DNA from: Cudoniella acicularis
Lineage: Eukaryota; Ascomycota; Leotiomycetes; Helotiales; Helotiaceae
Length of the DNA: 27,021 nt
Direction: 5' to 3'
Assembly: GCA_013054445.1 (NCBI GenBank)
Contig: JAAMPI010000738.1
Span: forward strand, 1 to 27,021
Shown: piece by piece, positions 1-10,666 of the stretch
Layout: each line of letters starts with the position of its first letter
Position numbering within the stretch: the first letter of the stretch is position 1
The notes under the pieces: model-generated
The model's input: the letters and a program-made list of their open reading frames with translations, nothing else
Told to the model about the DNA's origin: nothing
Databases searched by the model: none
Position numbers and translations under genes: made by a program

Positions 1-1572
1 ATCCCCGCAAAAACAATCAGAACCCCATACTCGGTCCCGTACCCGTACCCTCCACCACTAATCCCCAAGCTTTTCCCAACCAACATCTCACTAACCGGCC
101 CACTAAGCACACTCCCGACACCCCTCCCCGCCGCAAAAATCCCCATCAAAGTCCCCATCCCAGCAGTCGGACTCCCCCGCTTAACCTCCTTCATCATCCC
201 CGACCAAATAGCACTGTATCCCCCAGCGAAGAAGCCATATGTTGCTGCAAACACGACCAGCATAGGAAGTTGCACGCCTAGACCCCAGAAGAGGAAGATG
301 GAGAGTGTGGATCCTAGTGTCGAGATGAAGATCACGGTTGTGACGTGGAGGTAGTCGCAAAGACCACCTAGTGTGATAGCGCCAAGGACAGAGAACGAAT
401 TAAGGAGGGAAAGTAGTAGTGTGCTAGATGTGGAAGAGAATCCGAGCGAAAGCGCGTAAGAGGGGAGGTAGATGCTAGGCATGAAGAAGCCGAGTGATTC
501 AAGGACGTTGCTAAGTTGGAGGAAGATGAATGTGCGTGTCTTGAAAAAGGAGTAGGAGATTGGTTGGCGGGGCGGCGGCGGGGAGGGGACAGGTAGGCGC
601 GCTTTAACGAAGTATATGAGGGGGGAGCAGAGGAGGAGGAGGATGAGGGACCAGATTCGGAGGGTGTTGGCGTAGCCGAGGCGAGTGAGGAGGGCGGTGA
701 GTAGGAAGGGGAAGATGACGCCGGACTATTGTGAGAGAAAGGGGTTATTATAGGGGTAGGAGGGGGGAGCAGAGTGACGAACTGTCCCGACCCCTGCCCA
801 CATTATTCCGAATGCAAGGCCTTTTCGTTTTATAAACCATTCGTCGAGATAAAACATTGTTGGCGCGTATAGAAGACTTCCTCCAATGGCGTATAGCACC
901 CCTTGTGTAAGTATGAGCTGCCAGACTTGTGTTGAGAAACTCGATCCGATGAGGGCTGCAACGACGATAATAACTAGTTAAAGAGAGGCGTAAGCTTATA
1001 TTCCATATAGTGGGGATTTAAGATCTGATGAGAGTATGTGTAGAAAGTCTCGAGGCGAAAGCGGGAGGGAAGATATATTTGAAATGCTCACGGCCAAAGA
1101 TTGACGATAATCTGCGGACTGATGGCCAGGCTTCAAGAATGTATAGGGAAACAGGAGCAAAAAGATACATTACGCCTGTCGAGCTTGTGCCTATGGCCGC
1201 AATACCAGAAGGATGTGCCGAGAACGGTAGATGAGTTGTATAATAATCCTGAAAGACGCCAAAAGAGAATGGGAAGCCTAACAATTAGCCAGACAACTTC
1301 GCAGAAAAAGACTATATCTTACCCCAGACTAATGCCTCAAACACAAAGCAGCCAGCTAGAAATAGCCAGGCATCTCTGCCTCCATCTGCCCGAGGAAGAT
1401 TAGCAACTTCATTCTCTTCATCTCCATCTGTGTTTTCGGCATCTTCAACTGATACGTTGACCCTGACATCCTTATTCTCCACGACGAGCAGATCTTCTTG
1501 GTGCTGCTTCTCGAGGTTCGTGGAGCCCTCCTGAGATGTCTTGCTCGAAACCGAAGAGCCGTGGGATGCCAT
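1..1572 (-). CDS. MCT-like MFS permease (partial, C-terminus off the left edge)
   Basis: This is a plasma-membrane-type major facilitator of the fungal monocarboxylate transporter-like group; its substrate cannot be read from sequence. Four exons join in one frame: 1572-1323, 1277-1092, 973-783 and 725 to the window edge, giving about 450 visible residues. The introns are 45, 118 and 57 nt. The start at 1572 begins MASHGSS and precedes an acidic, hydrophilic N-tail of about 70 residues, as is usual in this group. Family landmarks are FGVFQDYY after the first helix, IAAIGTSSTG in helix 2, the FGIMWAGVG segment in helix 4, and a C-terminal half with AATYGFFAGGYSA and GTLMGIFAAGRGVGSVLSGP. The exon 3 donor is weak (GTTCGT); a GTCGGG donor 9 nt upstream also keeps the frame and would drop three residues. 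The last helix or so and the stop lie outside the window. Confidence 0.85.
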
Positions 1573-4540
1573 GAGGAAATAGTGCAGCTCGGGTAGAGAC
1601 GAGGGGAAACGTAGATGACGGTAAACGTGAGAATATTGCAGAAATAAAACCACAAAATTGTTCAGGAAGTTATGCTCTTTGGAAAAGGAGATATTGCACT
1701 TCTGAATTATCGATAGAATGCATTCTCAAAGTTGGGACCATTAGAAAGCTCTCCAACAGTCAGTGATACTGCTACGTAATTATGAAGGCATGACATTGTT
1801 GGAATGTTGGCAATTTGGCAAACCAAAGTGAAGCCTTCGTGAATAAACACTATGTTTCAGGCCTATGGTGCAATCTGCCACTAGGAAGGATATAGGGGTT
1901 GTCTCCTTCCTTCTCCGGCCATGAAGTCGTAGCTGTTTCTTGTCTGACTTTCACCGCCAACGTCCTTGAAAGCGAAATATTGAGCGGCGAAGACAGAATG
2001 CGACCCTTTCTTGGAACATAATCCTTCAAACATCAGCAGGATTGGGTATCATTCGTTCAAGAACGGGTCTGGGTTGAGTCACTAGGGACCGATGGCCCGG
2101 TTACGTGCTCACGCAATACAATCCAATATAGATGGTGAAGAAGTACACGAATCGCTTCACCGCAATAACCAACTTGGAGAGTTACACAACGCTTGTTGCA
2201 TGCCTGAAAGGAAATGTTGTAAGATGAGGGTTGAGCACCCCATGATGCGGTAATAGAAGCCTATGAAGTTTCAGCGCTTATTAGACTTTGGACCAACAAG
2301 GACTGTATGTCGCGACTACGCAATTCCGCTCCGCTGCAGCCATGCGGCAAAGGTTTTCGATGGTGGATGGGTTGGATATGATTACGACTAGAGGAAGAAT
2401 ATAGGTGATTCAAATATGACCAAGACAACATGTGAAGTCTTCCCCAGAAAATCGCGTGTAGTGACAAGACCTTCCGGCCCAATAATAGCACATCAAAAGG
2501 CAAGGACACCTAAGCAGGGGATTCATCCTTGGTTGGTACCTGGATACATACCCGGGGAGGGATTGAAGAAATTGTGCCGAATTTCCCGGTCGTATAGGCA
2601 CATGGCTAGCTGGCGCGGCACGACCCTCGGAAGGATCAGGGTACCGTCATGATCCGAAATGGAACATTCTTGTTGCAAGAGCACGTCGAGCTCATATCTT
2701 GGCAGTTCTGAATTGTAAGAGGTTGCAAGGATATGAACTCGGTCATGAAGCGAAAGACTTCTCTTTTCATAAGCAGGAGTGTTATTCCCAGAGCCCTGCG
2801 AATTCAGCAAAGTCTTCGTTGAGGCAATTGACGTGAAGGTATGTGAGGACCTCGAGGTATATCAAGGCCCCTGAACACTGACTCGGACTGACGAATATCC
2901 TCTCTCCCTCTGGGATTGTTTAGCTTTTTGTTTTTTGGGCTTACCCATACGAGCTGCGCCTTTGGACGGAAAAATTTCTTCTATGCCCGATATTTCCAAA
3001 TATTTGTTTCAAAAATGCTCCACTTCATGGCCGGCACCGCACTTACGGTCGATGTGCAAAGAAACATCGTCTCTTGACCTCGGTGTGATGTCACGTGATA
3101 TTCCCTGAATCGGAACGACATGAAGTCATTCGAACTATATGCGGGCGCATTCCAGCGGTTGACATCGGTATTGCATTGACAGATTCGACGCCATGGGCCG
3201 CTGGGCGGGTTTCAGAGGGTACCTGGAGGCTTGATGGAATAATGTTCTCCCAGTCAGGACAAATTCTGCCGTCACGTCAGCTCCCAGCTTGGAACAATCA
3301 AAGACCAACGAAAAGAGACCGGGAAGAAAATTGGAGAGTTCCCAAACGAGACGGAAACGGAGATTCGATCGACCGCGCAAAACGCTGGTGAGGTTGGAGG
3401 CAGCGGCCGCGGAAATCAAATCTAATCGTTGGAGATGAAATTGTGTTGGGTCGAGCCAGTGTGCCACGTGCATATAAGATGGAGCTTGGAAGCGTTGAGC
3501 TGCAGCAGTGCAGCGCATTGCAATGGCATGCAATTCAGTGGATCTGGCTGAGATCTGGATTCACTGATGCGTGGGATTGGGGATGAAGACTGAACAGTGC
3601 CAAGGAGAAGCTTGGTGTTGTGATGTACTGTACTGTACTGTACTGTACTGTACAGCGACACAGCGCATCTCTCAGCATGCGGCAAGCCTGTCGATCCACC
3701 AAGGCTTATCGGTGTTATCGCCCAAAAGGAAACTACCCCGCATTGCCTGGTTGGGACGGACTGACGTACCATACCCAAACAGAAGGGCAGCGTGATAGCT
3801 TTGTTATAGAGGCCGCTGGGGAGCTGGAGCTGGAAGTGAAGCTGGAGATGCGGATGGAGATGGGGCAGCGGAGGCCATGGAAATAAGAACAAAAATGGTC
3901 CCCACAAAGGCGGGCAGCCAGACCGTCAAGAATGAAATGATCCCAAGACATTACGCTGTGGGAAAGACATCTGCAACGGCCTCGATCCATACTCTGACAG
4001 TACATTGCACATGGCCACCCACGCAGTGTATACTTCCGCAGCGAAGCGAAGCGGGTGTTGTTTTGTTCTACTTCCCGGTTTCACTGTCACAGCAGCTACG
4101 CCAGCCCTGTGTCGATCCAGGACGAGATGGAGAACAGTCTCAGGTCCCAATTATTAATTGCACAGCAGGCCTCGGGAATAGCAAGGTCGTCGTCTTCGGA
4201 CGGTGGGAAGAAGAGCTGCTGCTGCTGGTGCTGCTTCAGGTCCCCTCTCGGCACCTCCCACTGCTCCCAGGTACAATTTTGGGGGGATGCCTCTGGCGTC
4301 TTTGAGCAATTCGTTGCTTGCAGCCACAATGAGCCAATCCTGATTCGCAAAACATCGCATATTAGACTTTCCGGAACCACAACCACCACAAAGGCCTGGC
4401 ACTCTGGAAGCAGTCCAAAGTCCCCTTTGCTGCGTGCAATGCAAGCCTCGTCGCGTGCCTGAACCCCGCTTCGAGTCGTCCAGTCCCCTCTGCGAATTCA
4501 ACCTAGAGAGCGGCCAACGGGAAGATCAAGCTGGGCACCA
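1573..4540. other. Long divergent intergenic region, no convincing gene
   Basis: About 3 kb separate the MFS gene (leftward) from the carrier gene (rightward). Open frames of up to 161 codons occur on both strands, but none shows recognisable domains, a balanced composition or exon-like continuity; the longest (3422-3907, minus) is proline/leucine-rich and runs through simple-sequence DNA. The right half holds a TGTAC pentamer tract, purine-rich GGAGCTGGA-like repeats near 3820-3866 and a GCT-rich stretch near 4214-4240. An 8-bp palindrome TCACGTGA (E-box core CACGTG) lies at 3091-3098 and a second CCACGTG at 3474-3480. A noncoding transcript or a fast-evolving secreted gene cannot be excluded. 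Confidence 0.5.
3624..3653. repeat. TGTAC pentanucleotide microsatellite, six units
   Basis: Six perfect head-to-tail copies of TGTAC run from 3624 to 3653, followed by AG. Because GTAC is self-complementary, the tract can fold on itself on either strand. It lies in noncoding DNA about 1.6 kb upstream of the carrier start codon. Confidence 0.9.
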
Positions 4541-4550
4541 CTACAAAGCA

Positions 4551-4617
4551 TAATTTAAATATCGCCGCGTCCAGTTTACTTCTCCTCCCCTCCTCCCCTC
4601 CATCGTCGTCTTCATCT
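4551..4617 (+). promoter_or_regulatory. Probable core promoter of the mitochondrial carrier gene
   Basis: An AT-rich TATA-like stretch (taatttaaat, 4551-4560) is followed by a 38-nt pyrimidine tract of CTCC and TCGTC units (4580-4617). CT-rich tracts just upstream of the transcription start are common in filamentous-fungal promoters. This would put the start of transcription near 4600-4650 and give a long leader before the ATG at 5283. The assignment is by pattern only. Confidence 0.35.
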
Positions 4618-4659
4618 TGAGATACTCACTCTACTTCGTCGTCGTCGGCGCCTTCGTTC

Positions 4660-4680
4660 ATGTCCATTCGGCCTTACTAG
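4660..4680 (+). other. Candidate upstream ORF in the carrier leader (6 codons)
   Basis: The reading is ATG, five sense codons, then TAG (product MSIRPY). If transcription starts in or near the CT tract, this is the only ATG in the leader before the putative leader intron, so it could influence initiation at the main ATG at 5283. Whether it is in the mRNA depends on the true start site. Confidence 0.3.
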
Positions 4681-4867
4681 ACGAGGCTGCGCGCCACAGT
4701 ATATTGCTTGCTCCTGAGACATTACTCCGGTCCGTTATTCGCCGAATCGCCTGAGTTCTCCGGGCGCGCGTGCGTCACAGCCCAACTGTTCCACTCCACT
4801 CACCCTCATCTTCCGCGGCGGGTACTCGGTAGCTAGGATCGGCGAGTGCCAATACCATACCTGCAAG

Positions 4868-5226
4868 TGAGTCCTCACGTTCCTTTTGCATTGTCTCGCA
4901 CGCCGGATTACCAAGGTTATCTAATTTGCGCCATTCCTGACTTCTCCGATCTCGCTTTTTCATTGTGTTTTTCCGTTGCGGTTGCGCTGTCCCGTCTGCC
5001 AAATTGGCATGTGGGAGATCCGTATCATTTTCTTCAAAATCGAAGACACCATGCATCCAGCCTTGTCCAATCAGTCGCGGCCTATTCCTCCCCCCACCAC
5101 CAAGGCTGTGCCGGCTCTGCGTGCTTCAACAGAGTCAAAATCCATTCATATACCCAACATGTTCCCCACAGCTTTTGCCTTCTCATCAGAAAGAGGCTAA
5201 CGGCATTTTCTCTCTCCGGGCTCTAG
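4868..5226 (+). other. Probable 5'-UTR intron of the mitochondrial carrier gene
   Basis: A strong donor GTGAGT at 4868 pairs well with an acceptor at 5226, which is preceded by a branch-like gctaacg (near 5197) and a pyrimidine tract ttttctctctcc. Removing these 359 nt would eliminate all upstream ATGs in this part of the leader; the 56 nt from 5227 to the start codon contain none. Inferred from splice signals only. Confidence 0.45.
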
Positions 5227-5282
5227 CCTTCAAGCTGCTCGACCTTACCATTATATACCATTCCACCTCCTCTCCCTCTGCG

Positions 5283-6361
5283 ATGTCTACTACCAATTCG
5301 ATCAAGCAGGCCGCGGAAGCTGCACGCAATAAGACATCCGAAGCAATGGATGCCACAAAACGTCTGGCGGATACCGCAAAGGCGGATCCAATAGCTGCAA
5401 AAAACGATTTTCTTCATACACCCTTCATGCGCGGAGCTTTGCCATTCATCAATGGAGGTACAGCAGGAATGGTAGCAACAACAGTGATCCAGCCAATCGA
5501 TATGATAAAGGTGCGCCTGCAACTGGCAGGCGAGGGAGCTCGCACCGGCCCAAAACCAACCCCGTTGTCCATAACAAGAGAAATCATAGCCGCAGGCAAG
5601 GTGATGGATTTATATACTGGTCTCTCGGCGGGCTTGTTGCGTCAAGCCGTATATACAACCGCTCGTCTAGGTTTCTTCGACACGTTCATGAAGCAACTCA
5701 CCGTGCGGGCAAAGGAAAAGGGAACACAAATTGGCTTTGCAGAAAGAGCAGGCGCTGGCTTGACAGCCGGTGGTCTTGCAGCCATGATAGGAAACCCCGC
5801 AGATCTGGCACTGATTCGCATGCAATCTGACGGTCTCAAGCCACTTGCTGAGAGAAAGAATTATACTTCAGTTATTCATGCTTTGAGTGGTATCGCCAAA
5901 TCCGAAGGAGTATCTGCCCTTTGGGCTGGTGCAGCGCCTACGGTCGTTCGAGCCATGGCCTTGAATTTTGGACAACTTGCTTTCTTTTCTGAGGCGAAGC
6001 AGAGGTTGAAAGATACTTCTTTAAGTTCGAGGGCACAGACGTTGAGCGCGAGTGCCATTGCCGGGTTTTTTGCGAGTTTCTTCAGCTTGCCATTTGACTT
6101 TGTCAAGACGAGATTGCAGAAGCAACAGCGTGCGCCAGACGGAACTCTTCCTTATAAGGGAATGGGTGATTGTTTTAGGAAAGTCGCAAGAGAAGAGGGT
6201 TTATTGAGATTTTATAGAGGATTCAGTACATACTATGTGAGGATTGCGCCACACGCGTAAGTTTCCCCAATTATTCCCCCATGTCGCAAGAAGATGCTGA
6301 TGGCCGGGGAAGGATGGTAACACTGATTGTTGCGGATTATCTCGGCTTTATTACGAAGTGA
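5283..6361 (+). CDS. Mitochondrial 2-oxoglutarate/malate carrier (SLC25A11 type)
   Basis: This inner-membrane antiporter exchanges 2-oxoglutarate for malate and related dicarboxylates, linking the TCA cycle to the malate shuttle. Two exons (5283-6256 and 6313-6361) with a 56-nt intron give 340 residues. The product has three mitochondrial-carrier repeats, with signatures PIDMIK (residues 71-76), PADLAL (172-177) and PFDFVK (270-275). The second signature lacks the usual basic sixth residue and reads on as IRMQ, matching the PAExALIRM pattern characteristic of oxoglutarate carriers; this is the main reason for choosing OGC over the dicarboxylate carrier DIC. Also in line are SALWAGAAPTVVRA and the final MVTLIVADYLGF helix. 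An N-terminal extension of about 50 residues, rich in Ala and Lys, is longer than in animal OGC. The ATG at 5283 opens the protein after a long leader. Confidence 0.92.
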
Positions 6362-6918
6362 TGTCAAGTTTGAATTCAATCGAAGTGAAGGATATATGGT
6401 GCAATTAGTTGGCACCGGTGTGACATAACAACATTGACGGAGTTGGCGTTGGAGGTTTCGCCAAAGCAATTTCTGGATTTCGTCGCATATAGGTTTCTTC
6501 GCATATAGGTTTCTTTTGTTGACCCAATTGTTGCTATTAGTAGCAAAGCAATATCATTCTCAACAGTAATATAGACCGAGAATTGAGATTGCAATGAACT
6601 TGAGACTCAATCCATATCCTGGCCGTTTCCCCCACGATTTTGCACTCTCGATGATGTCGCCAATACCGACAGGCGGTAATCCATTTATGAAGTCGTGGGG
6701 TCGGCGGGTTGGCCTCATATTAGTCTAGATGCGAAGTGATCTGCTCGTAATTGAAGGTGTCGCAAAACTTCTTGATCCCTGGTGGTGGTCGTCCTATCAG
6801 GCGAGAATAGTGTAGCATTCGTCTTTCATGTTGAAGGTTCTCCCAATCATAGTTGGTGATGAAACCCGAGCAGATTCTTGGAGCGATTTGTCCAAGCAAA
6901 GTACTTGCGACGCGCAAC
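6362..6918. other. Convergent 3' region between carrier and TRM7
   Basis: No gene is apparent. The stretch holds the carrier 3' UTR, a 16-bp tandem duplication at 6483-6514, and the presumed 3' UTR of TRM7 on the other strand. The small open frame on the minus strand (6720-6947) overlaps the TRM7 end and has no support. Confidence 0.5.
6483..6514. repeat. Tandem 16-bp duplication
   Basis: The unit tcgcatataggtttct occurs twice without a gap, at 6483-6498 and 6499-6514. It lies about 120 bp past the carrier stop codon. Its recent, perfect state suggests replication slippage. Confidence 0.9.
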
Positions 6919-8165
6919 TTATGCAAGGCTGGTTTTCCCATAAGCACCCCCGGCAGCCTTCCTCATCTCTAGAGCACGCTTGTAAGGAGGAGCTGTTGGT
7001 GGCTGTACGGGATCAAGAGTAATGTGATCCTTTGGTAAATGGTAGGAGGCATCTGCATCAAACCCAGAAAGATCGCCACAAGCCAGAAAGGGCGCAATCC
7101 ATCTTCCATTTTTTCTCGCATCAGCTTCGTCTTCTGGTAGTGAAAGTTCCACAATGCCATCCTTGTTTTTCGCCATGGGCTTTCCAGGGGCGGCCGACCA
7201 GGTCGCTGACGTTGGATCCTGCAATATTGTCGATGCCACTATTGGTTCTTGCTCCACTTTTGACCTGACCATCTTTTCCAAATTATCCCCGACGCCCATT
7301 GGATCCTCAAGGCTGGCCTTGAATCCTTCTGGAGGCTGAAAGTTTAGACAAACAATGAATGCTTCCAAACTGCTGGCTCTGCTTGATCTGGGTTTTGCTA
7401 CTAACACTTGCTCGAAGAAGATACTCAATTGCGAATAAAGCAAATCAACGTTTCTGCCTCGAAATATCTTAGCAACAAATTTGCCTCCAGGGCGAAGGAC
7501 ACAAAGTGCAAGATTCAAGGCAGCAAATAGGAGCTGAGACTGCACATAAATATCGAGATCGTGGAGACCTGTAACATCCGGTGCTCCGTCTGAGAGGACA
7601 AGATCGACAGGGTTTGAAGCGTGTTGCGAATTAGAAGATGGATCATACGAAGGATCTAGCGCTCGTAGTAGAAGGGGCACTGTTGCCGGATGGGTGATGT
7701 CGGCTTTCAGAGTGATGATACCTTGAAGTGGGCTCATCGGTTGTAGATCGATGGCAACAATTTTGACATCCTTTCGAGGTCTCAGTTCGGGCTGTTTCTC
7801 GTTCTCAACCTCTGCTTCTTCCCGCTTAACAGTATGCCCATGAATTCCGAGAAAGGCCTGGCGCAGTTTTGCATCTTTGTCTTCCCATGCTCTTCGACCA
7901 AAATTTTCGCCCTTGATCAAAATACGCGACAGGACTTGACTCCAGCTTCCTGGAGCTGCACAAAGGTCAACGACTCGAGTAACATCTTTAAAGAGGTCAA
8001 ATTCTAAATATTAGGGTCAGCGGTGTTCATTTGGGGATATTTCTGAGCGAGAGATGTGGTACCTTCATCCAATTGAAGGAGCTTGAACGCACTCCGAGCC
8101 CGCCATCCTTGCTCTTTCGCAAGCCGGTAGTATGCGTCGCGCTTGTCTTTTGATGATTTCCCCAT
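6919..8165 (-). CDS. TRM7: tRNA (cytidine/guanosine-2'-O)-methyltransferase, Trm7/FTSJ1 family
   Basis: Trm7 2'-O-methylates anticodon-loop positions 32 and 34 of certain tRNAs in the cytosol, working with partner proteins Trm732 and Trm734. Two exons (8165-8063 and 8003-6919; 59-nt intron) give 395 residues. The start [20 protein letters not shown] is the family N-terminus. The Rossmann SAM loop is [12 protein letters not shown] (residues 46-57). The K-D-K-E catalytic tetrad is visible as Lys28 ([10 protein letters not shown]), Asp173 (LSDGAPD), Lys213 (FVAKIFRG) and Glu248 (SSLEAF). It is longer than yeast Trm7 (about 310 residues). The extra length comes from a charged insert around residues 75-112, after the [16 protein letters not shown] segment, and a C-terminal tail ending [11 protein letters not shown]. 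It shares a 213-bp divergent promoter with MAK5. Confidence 0.95.
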
Positions 8166-8378
8166 AGTATCTCCAGCTTCCCGAAATGTTGTTGCGAAGT
8201 TTAAGTAGGAGGTGTAAGTGCCGCAAAATGTTGCAAGGCTGCGAAGTGTGGGATTTCGCTAGCGCGGGGCTGGACGACGCTAAAAAATTACCTGGGAAAA
8301 ATATCCCAAGAACAATTGGGACACTGCAAAAACCTTAATCTGAAAATCTGTTTATGATTTCTCTTTAGAAGCGCAAGG
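8166..8378. promoter_or_regulatory. Bidirectional TRM7/MAK5 promoter
   Basis: Only 213 bp separate the two start codons, which point away from each other. Both products serve the translation machinery (tRNA modification and 60S assembly), so co-regulation from a shared promoter is plausible. I see no clear TATA box. A mixed A-rich block (aaaaaattacctgggaaaaat, near 8282-8301) lies close to the MAK5 side. Confidence 0.55.
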
Positions 8379-10666
8379 ATGTCTTCCGAATCACGAAAGA
8401 GGGCCAGACCTGTTCCCAAAGCAAGCCAAAGATCGAAGAAGAGACAAAAAATCGAACCTGCAAAAACAGTCGAGAAGAAAGCAGTGGCTTTGGATGCACT
8501 CCCATGGAATGAGGTTAAGCTACCTGATATGTTTGAGGATGCTGAGGGCTTCTTTGGGCTTGAGGAGATAGATGGCGTTGAAGTTGTCCGCGAGGGAAGC
8601 AAGGTCAAGTTTGTGAGTAATTTGGAAAAGATGAGCGCGCGATCATTAGCTAACGCCTTCAGGTATCTGCAATAGCTCCAACGGTCAATTACGATGACGA
8701 ATTCGAAGGATTTGACGACGAAGTTAACGAAACACGAACCACGGATAATAATGTGGACTCTAAAGTCAAAGTAGCCAAGAACAAGAAGGACAAAAAGGAT
8801 AAGAAAACCAAACTGAAGAGTCAAGAGCCTGGAACAGAGACAACAGAGCCTAGCGAGCTTGAAACAAACGTCTTCAAGGCTTTAGAACAAGATCAACAAG
8901 ATGAAGAGGGAGTTGATGTTACAGCATGGTCAAAACTTGACCTCTCCTCCAAAACTCTTTCAGCTCTATCAAAACTTGGGTTTGCCAAGCCCACCCCTAT
9001 TCAGTCAGCAGCAATACCAGAAATACTCGCTGGACATGATGTGGTAGGGAAAGCTTCTACGGGTTCTGGCAAGACATTGGCATTTGGAGTCCCAATACTT
9101 GATAGTTGGTTGGAGACTTTTGGAGAATTGGAAGAAGACGAGCAAAAGGCCTCAAGACCCCCTACTGCTTTAATACTCTCCCCTACGCGAGAGTTGGCAC
9201 ATCAATTGACGAAACATATTACAACTTTGTGCAGGGGTCTTTCAAATTCTCCTTCGGTGGCTGCCGTTACTGGTGGTCTGTCTGTCCAAAAGCAGCAGCG
9301 ACAACTCGCAAAAGCCGATATTATTATTGGCACGCCTGGCCGTTTATGGGAAGTCATGAGCTCAAGCATTGAGTTGTCAGAGTCTTTCAAGAAAATAAAA
9401 TTCTTGGTGGTAGACGAAGCAGATCGGCTTTTAACTGAAGGCCATTTCAAGGAAGCGGAGGAAATTATTAATGCCTTGGACCGACAGCGAGATGCAGAGG
9501 AAGAAGATGACAACGTCCCATCTCGACAGACTTTGGTGTTTTCAGCTACCTTTCATAAAGGCTTACAGCAAAAACTCACAGGGAAGGGAAAGCAGGGTTT
9601 GATGGACGACAAGGAATCCATGGAGTATCTCCTCAAGAAGCTCAATTTTCGAGAGGACAAGCCCAAATTTGTTGATGTGAACCCTATTTCGCAAATGGCT
9701 GAAGGTCTGAAGGAGGGAATAGTTGAATGCGGTGGGACGGAAAAGGTATGTTCAAGCCACAAACTTCTTTTTCCCATGCTAATAAATCTGTAGGATCTCT
9801 ATCTTTATGCTCTGCTTCTACACCATCCAAATCAACGTACTCTGATCTTCACTAATTCCATACATTCAGTCCGACGTCTCACGCCTTTGCTGCAAAATAT
9901 CAACCTGCCAGTTCACGCTTTACACTCCCAAATGATACAAAAGGCTCGGCTGCGATCAATTGAAAAATTCTCGTCTCCAAAGTCGCCCGGATCAATATTA
10001 GTAGCAACCGATGTTGCGGCTCGTGGTCTCGACATTGGCGGCGTACAGTTGGTGATTCATTACCATCTTCCACGAACAGCAGATATGTACGTTCACAGAT
10101 CTGGACGTACTGCACGAGCCGAGGCATCGGGGTCAAGCATCTTGCTTTGTGCACCAGAAGAAATTGTTGGCACGCGGAGACTCGTTGCAAAAGTACACGC
10201 GCAAAATGCTATCTCGGGTGGAGGAAACAAGTTGAAGTATTACATGAGGTCACTTGATCTGGACCGAAAGGTCGTTGCGAGACTAAAACCAAGAGTTACT
10301 CTGGCGAAGAAAATTGCCGATAGTGCTATAGCAAAAGAGAAGAAAGGCCACGATGACGAGTGGGTGAAGACTGCTGCTGAAGAGCTCGGAGTTGATTATG
10401 ATAGTGAGGAGTTTGAGGCTGCGGGTGGTGGCCGAAAAGGCAGAGGGACTGGGAGGAAACTCAAGGAGAAGGAAGCGAGGGCTCTGACTAAAGGCGAATT
10501 GGGTGCTTTGCGTGGGGAATTGAAATGTCTGTTGGCGCAGAGAGTCAATGTTGGTGTTAGTGAAAGGTACTTGACCGCAGGAACTGTGGATGTCAATGAG
10601 TTGTTGAAGGGTGCCAAAGGCGACTTTCTTGGAAAGGTGGATGGAATTGGGATGGATGATGTGTAG
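8379..10666 (+). CDS. MAK5: ATP-dependent RNA helicase Mak5 (DEAD box, 60S ribosome biogenesis)
   Basis: Mak5 is a nucleolar DEAD-box helicase needed for large-subunit pre-ribosome maturation. Three exons (8379-8612, 8663-9745 and 9794-10666), with 50- and 48-nt introns of clean GT..AG type, give 729 residues. The Mak5 N-terminus is recognisable (ALPWNEVKLPDMFEDAEGFF, VVREGSKVKF). Helicase motifs appear in order: Q motif (KPTPIQ), I ASTGSGKT (209-216), Ia PTRELAHQ, Ib TPGRLWEVM, II DEAD (329-332), III SAT (372-374), IV LIFTNSI, V ATDVAARGLDI and VI HRSGRTARA (about 540-548). An acidic insert (about 356-364) sits between motifs II and III, as expected for Mak5. The basic C-terminal tail contains GRKGRGTGRKLKEKEARAL, a likely nucleolar/RNA-binding region. 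Confidence 0.95.

Noticed and set aside
2261..2810. Overlapping minus-strand ORFs of 63-95 codons
   Set aside because: Considered as a possible small gene, but the frames do not link by good splice sites and show no motif.
3422..3907. 161-codon minus-strand ORF
   Set aside because: Proline/leucine-rich translation of simple repeats, including the TGTAC tract; no domain and no matching exon context.
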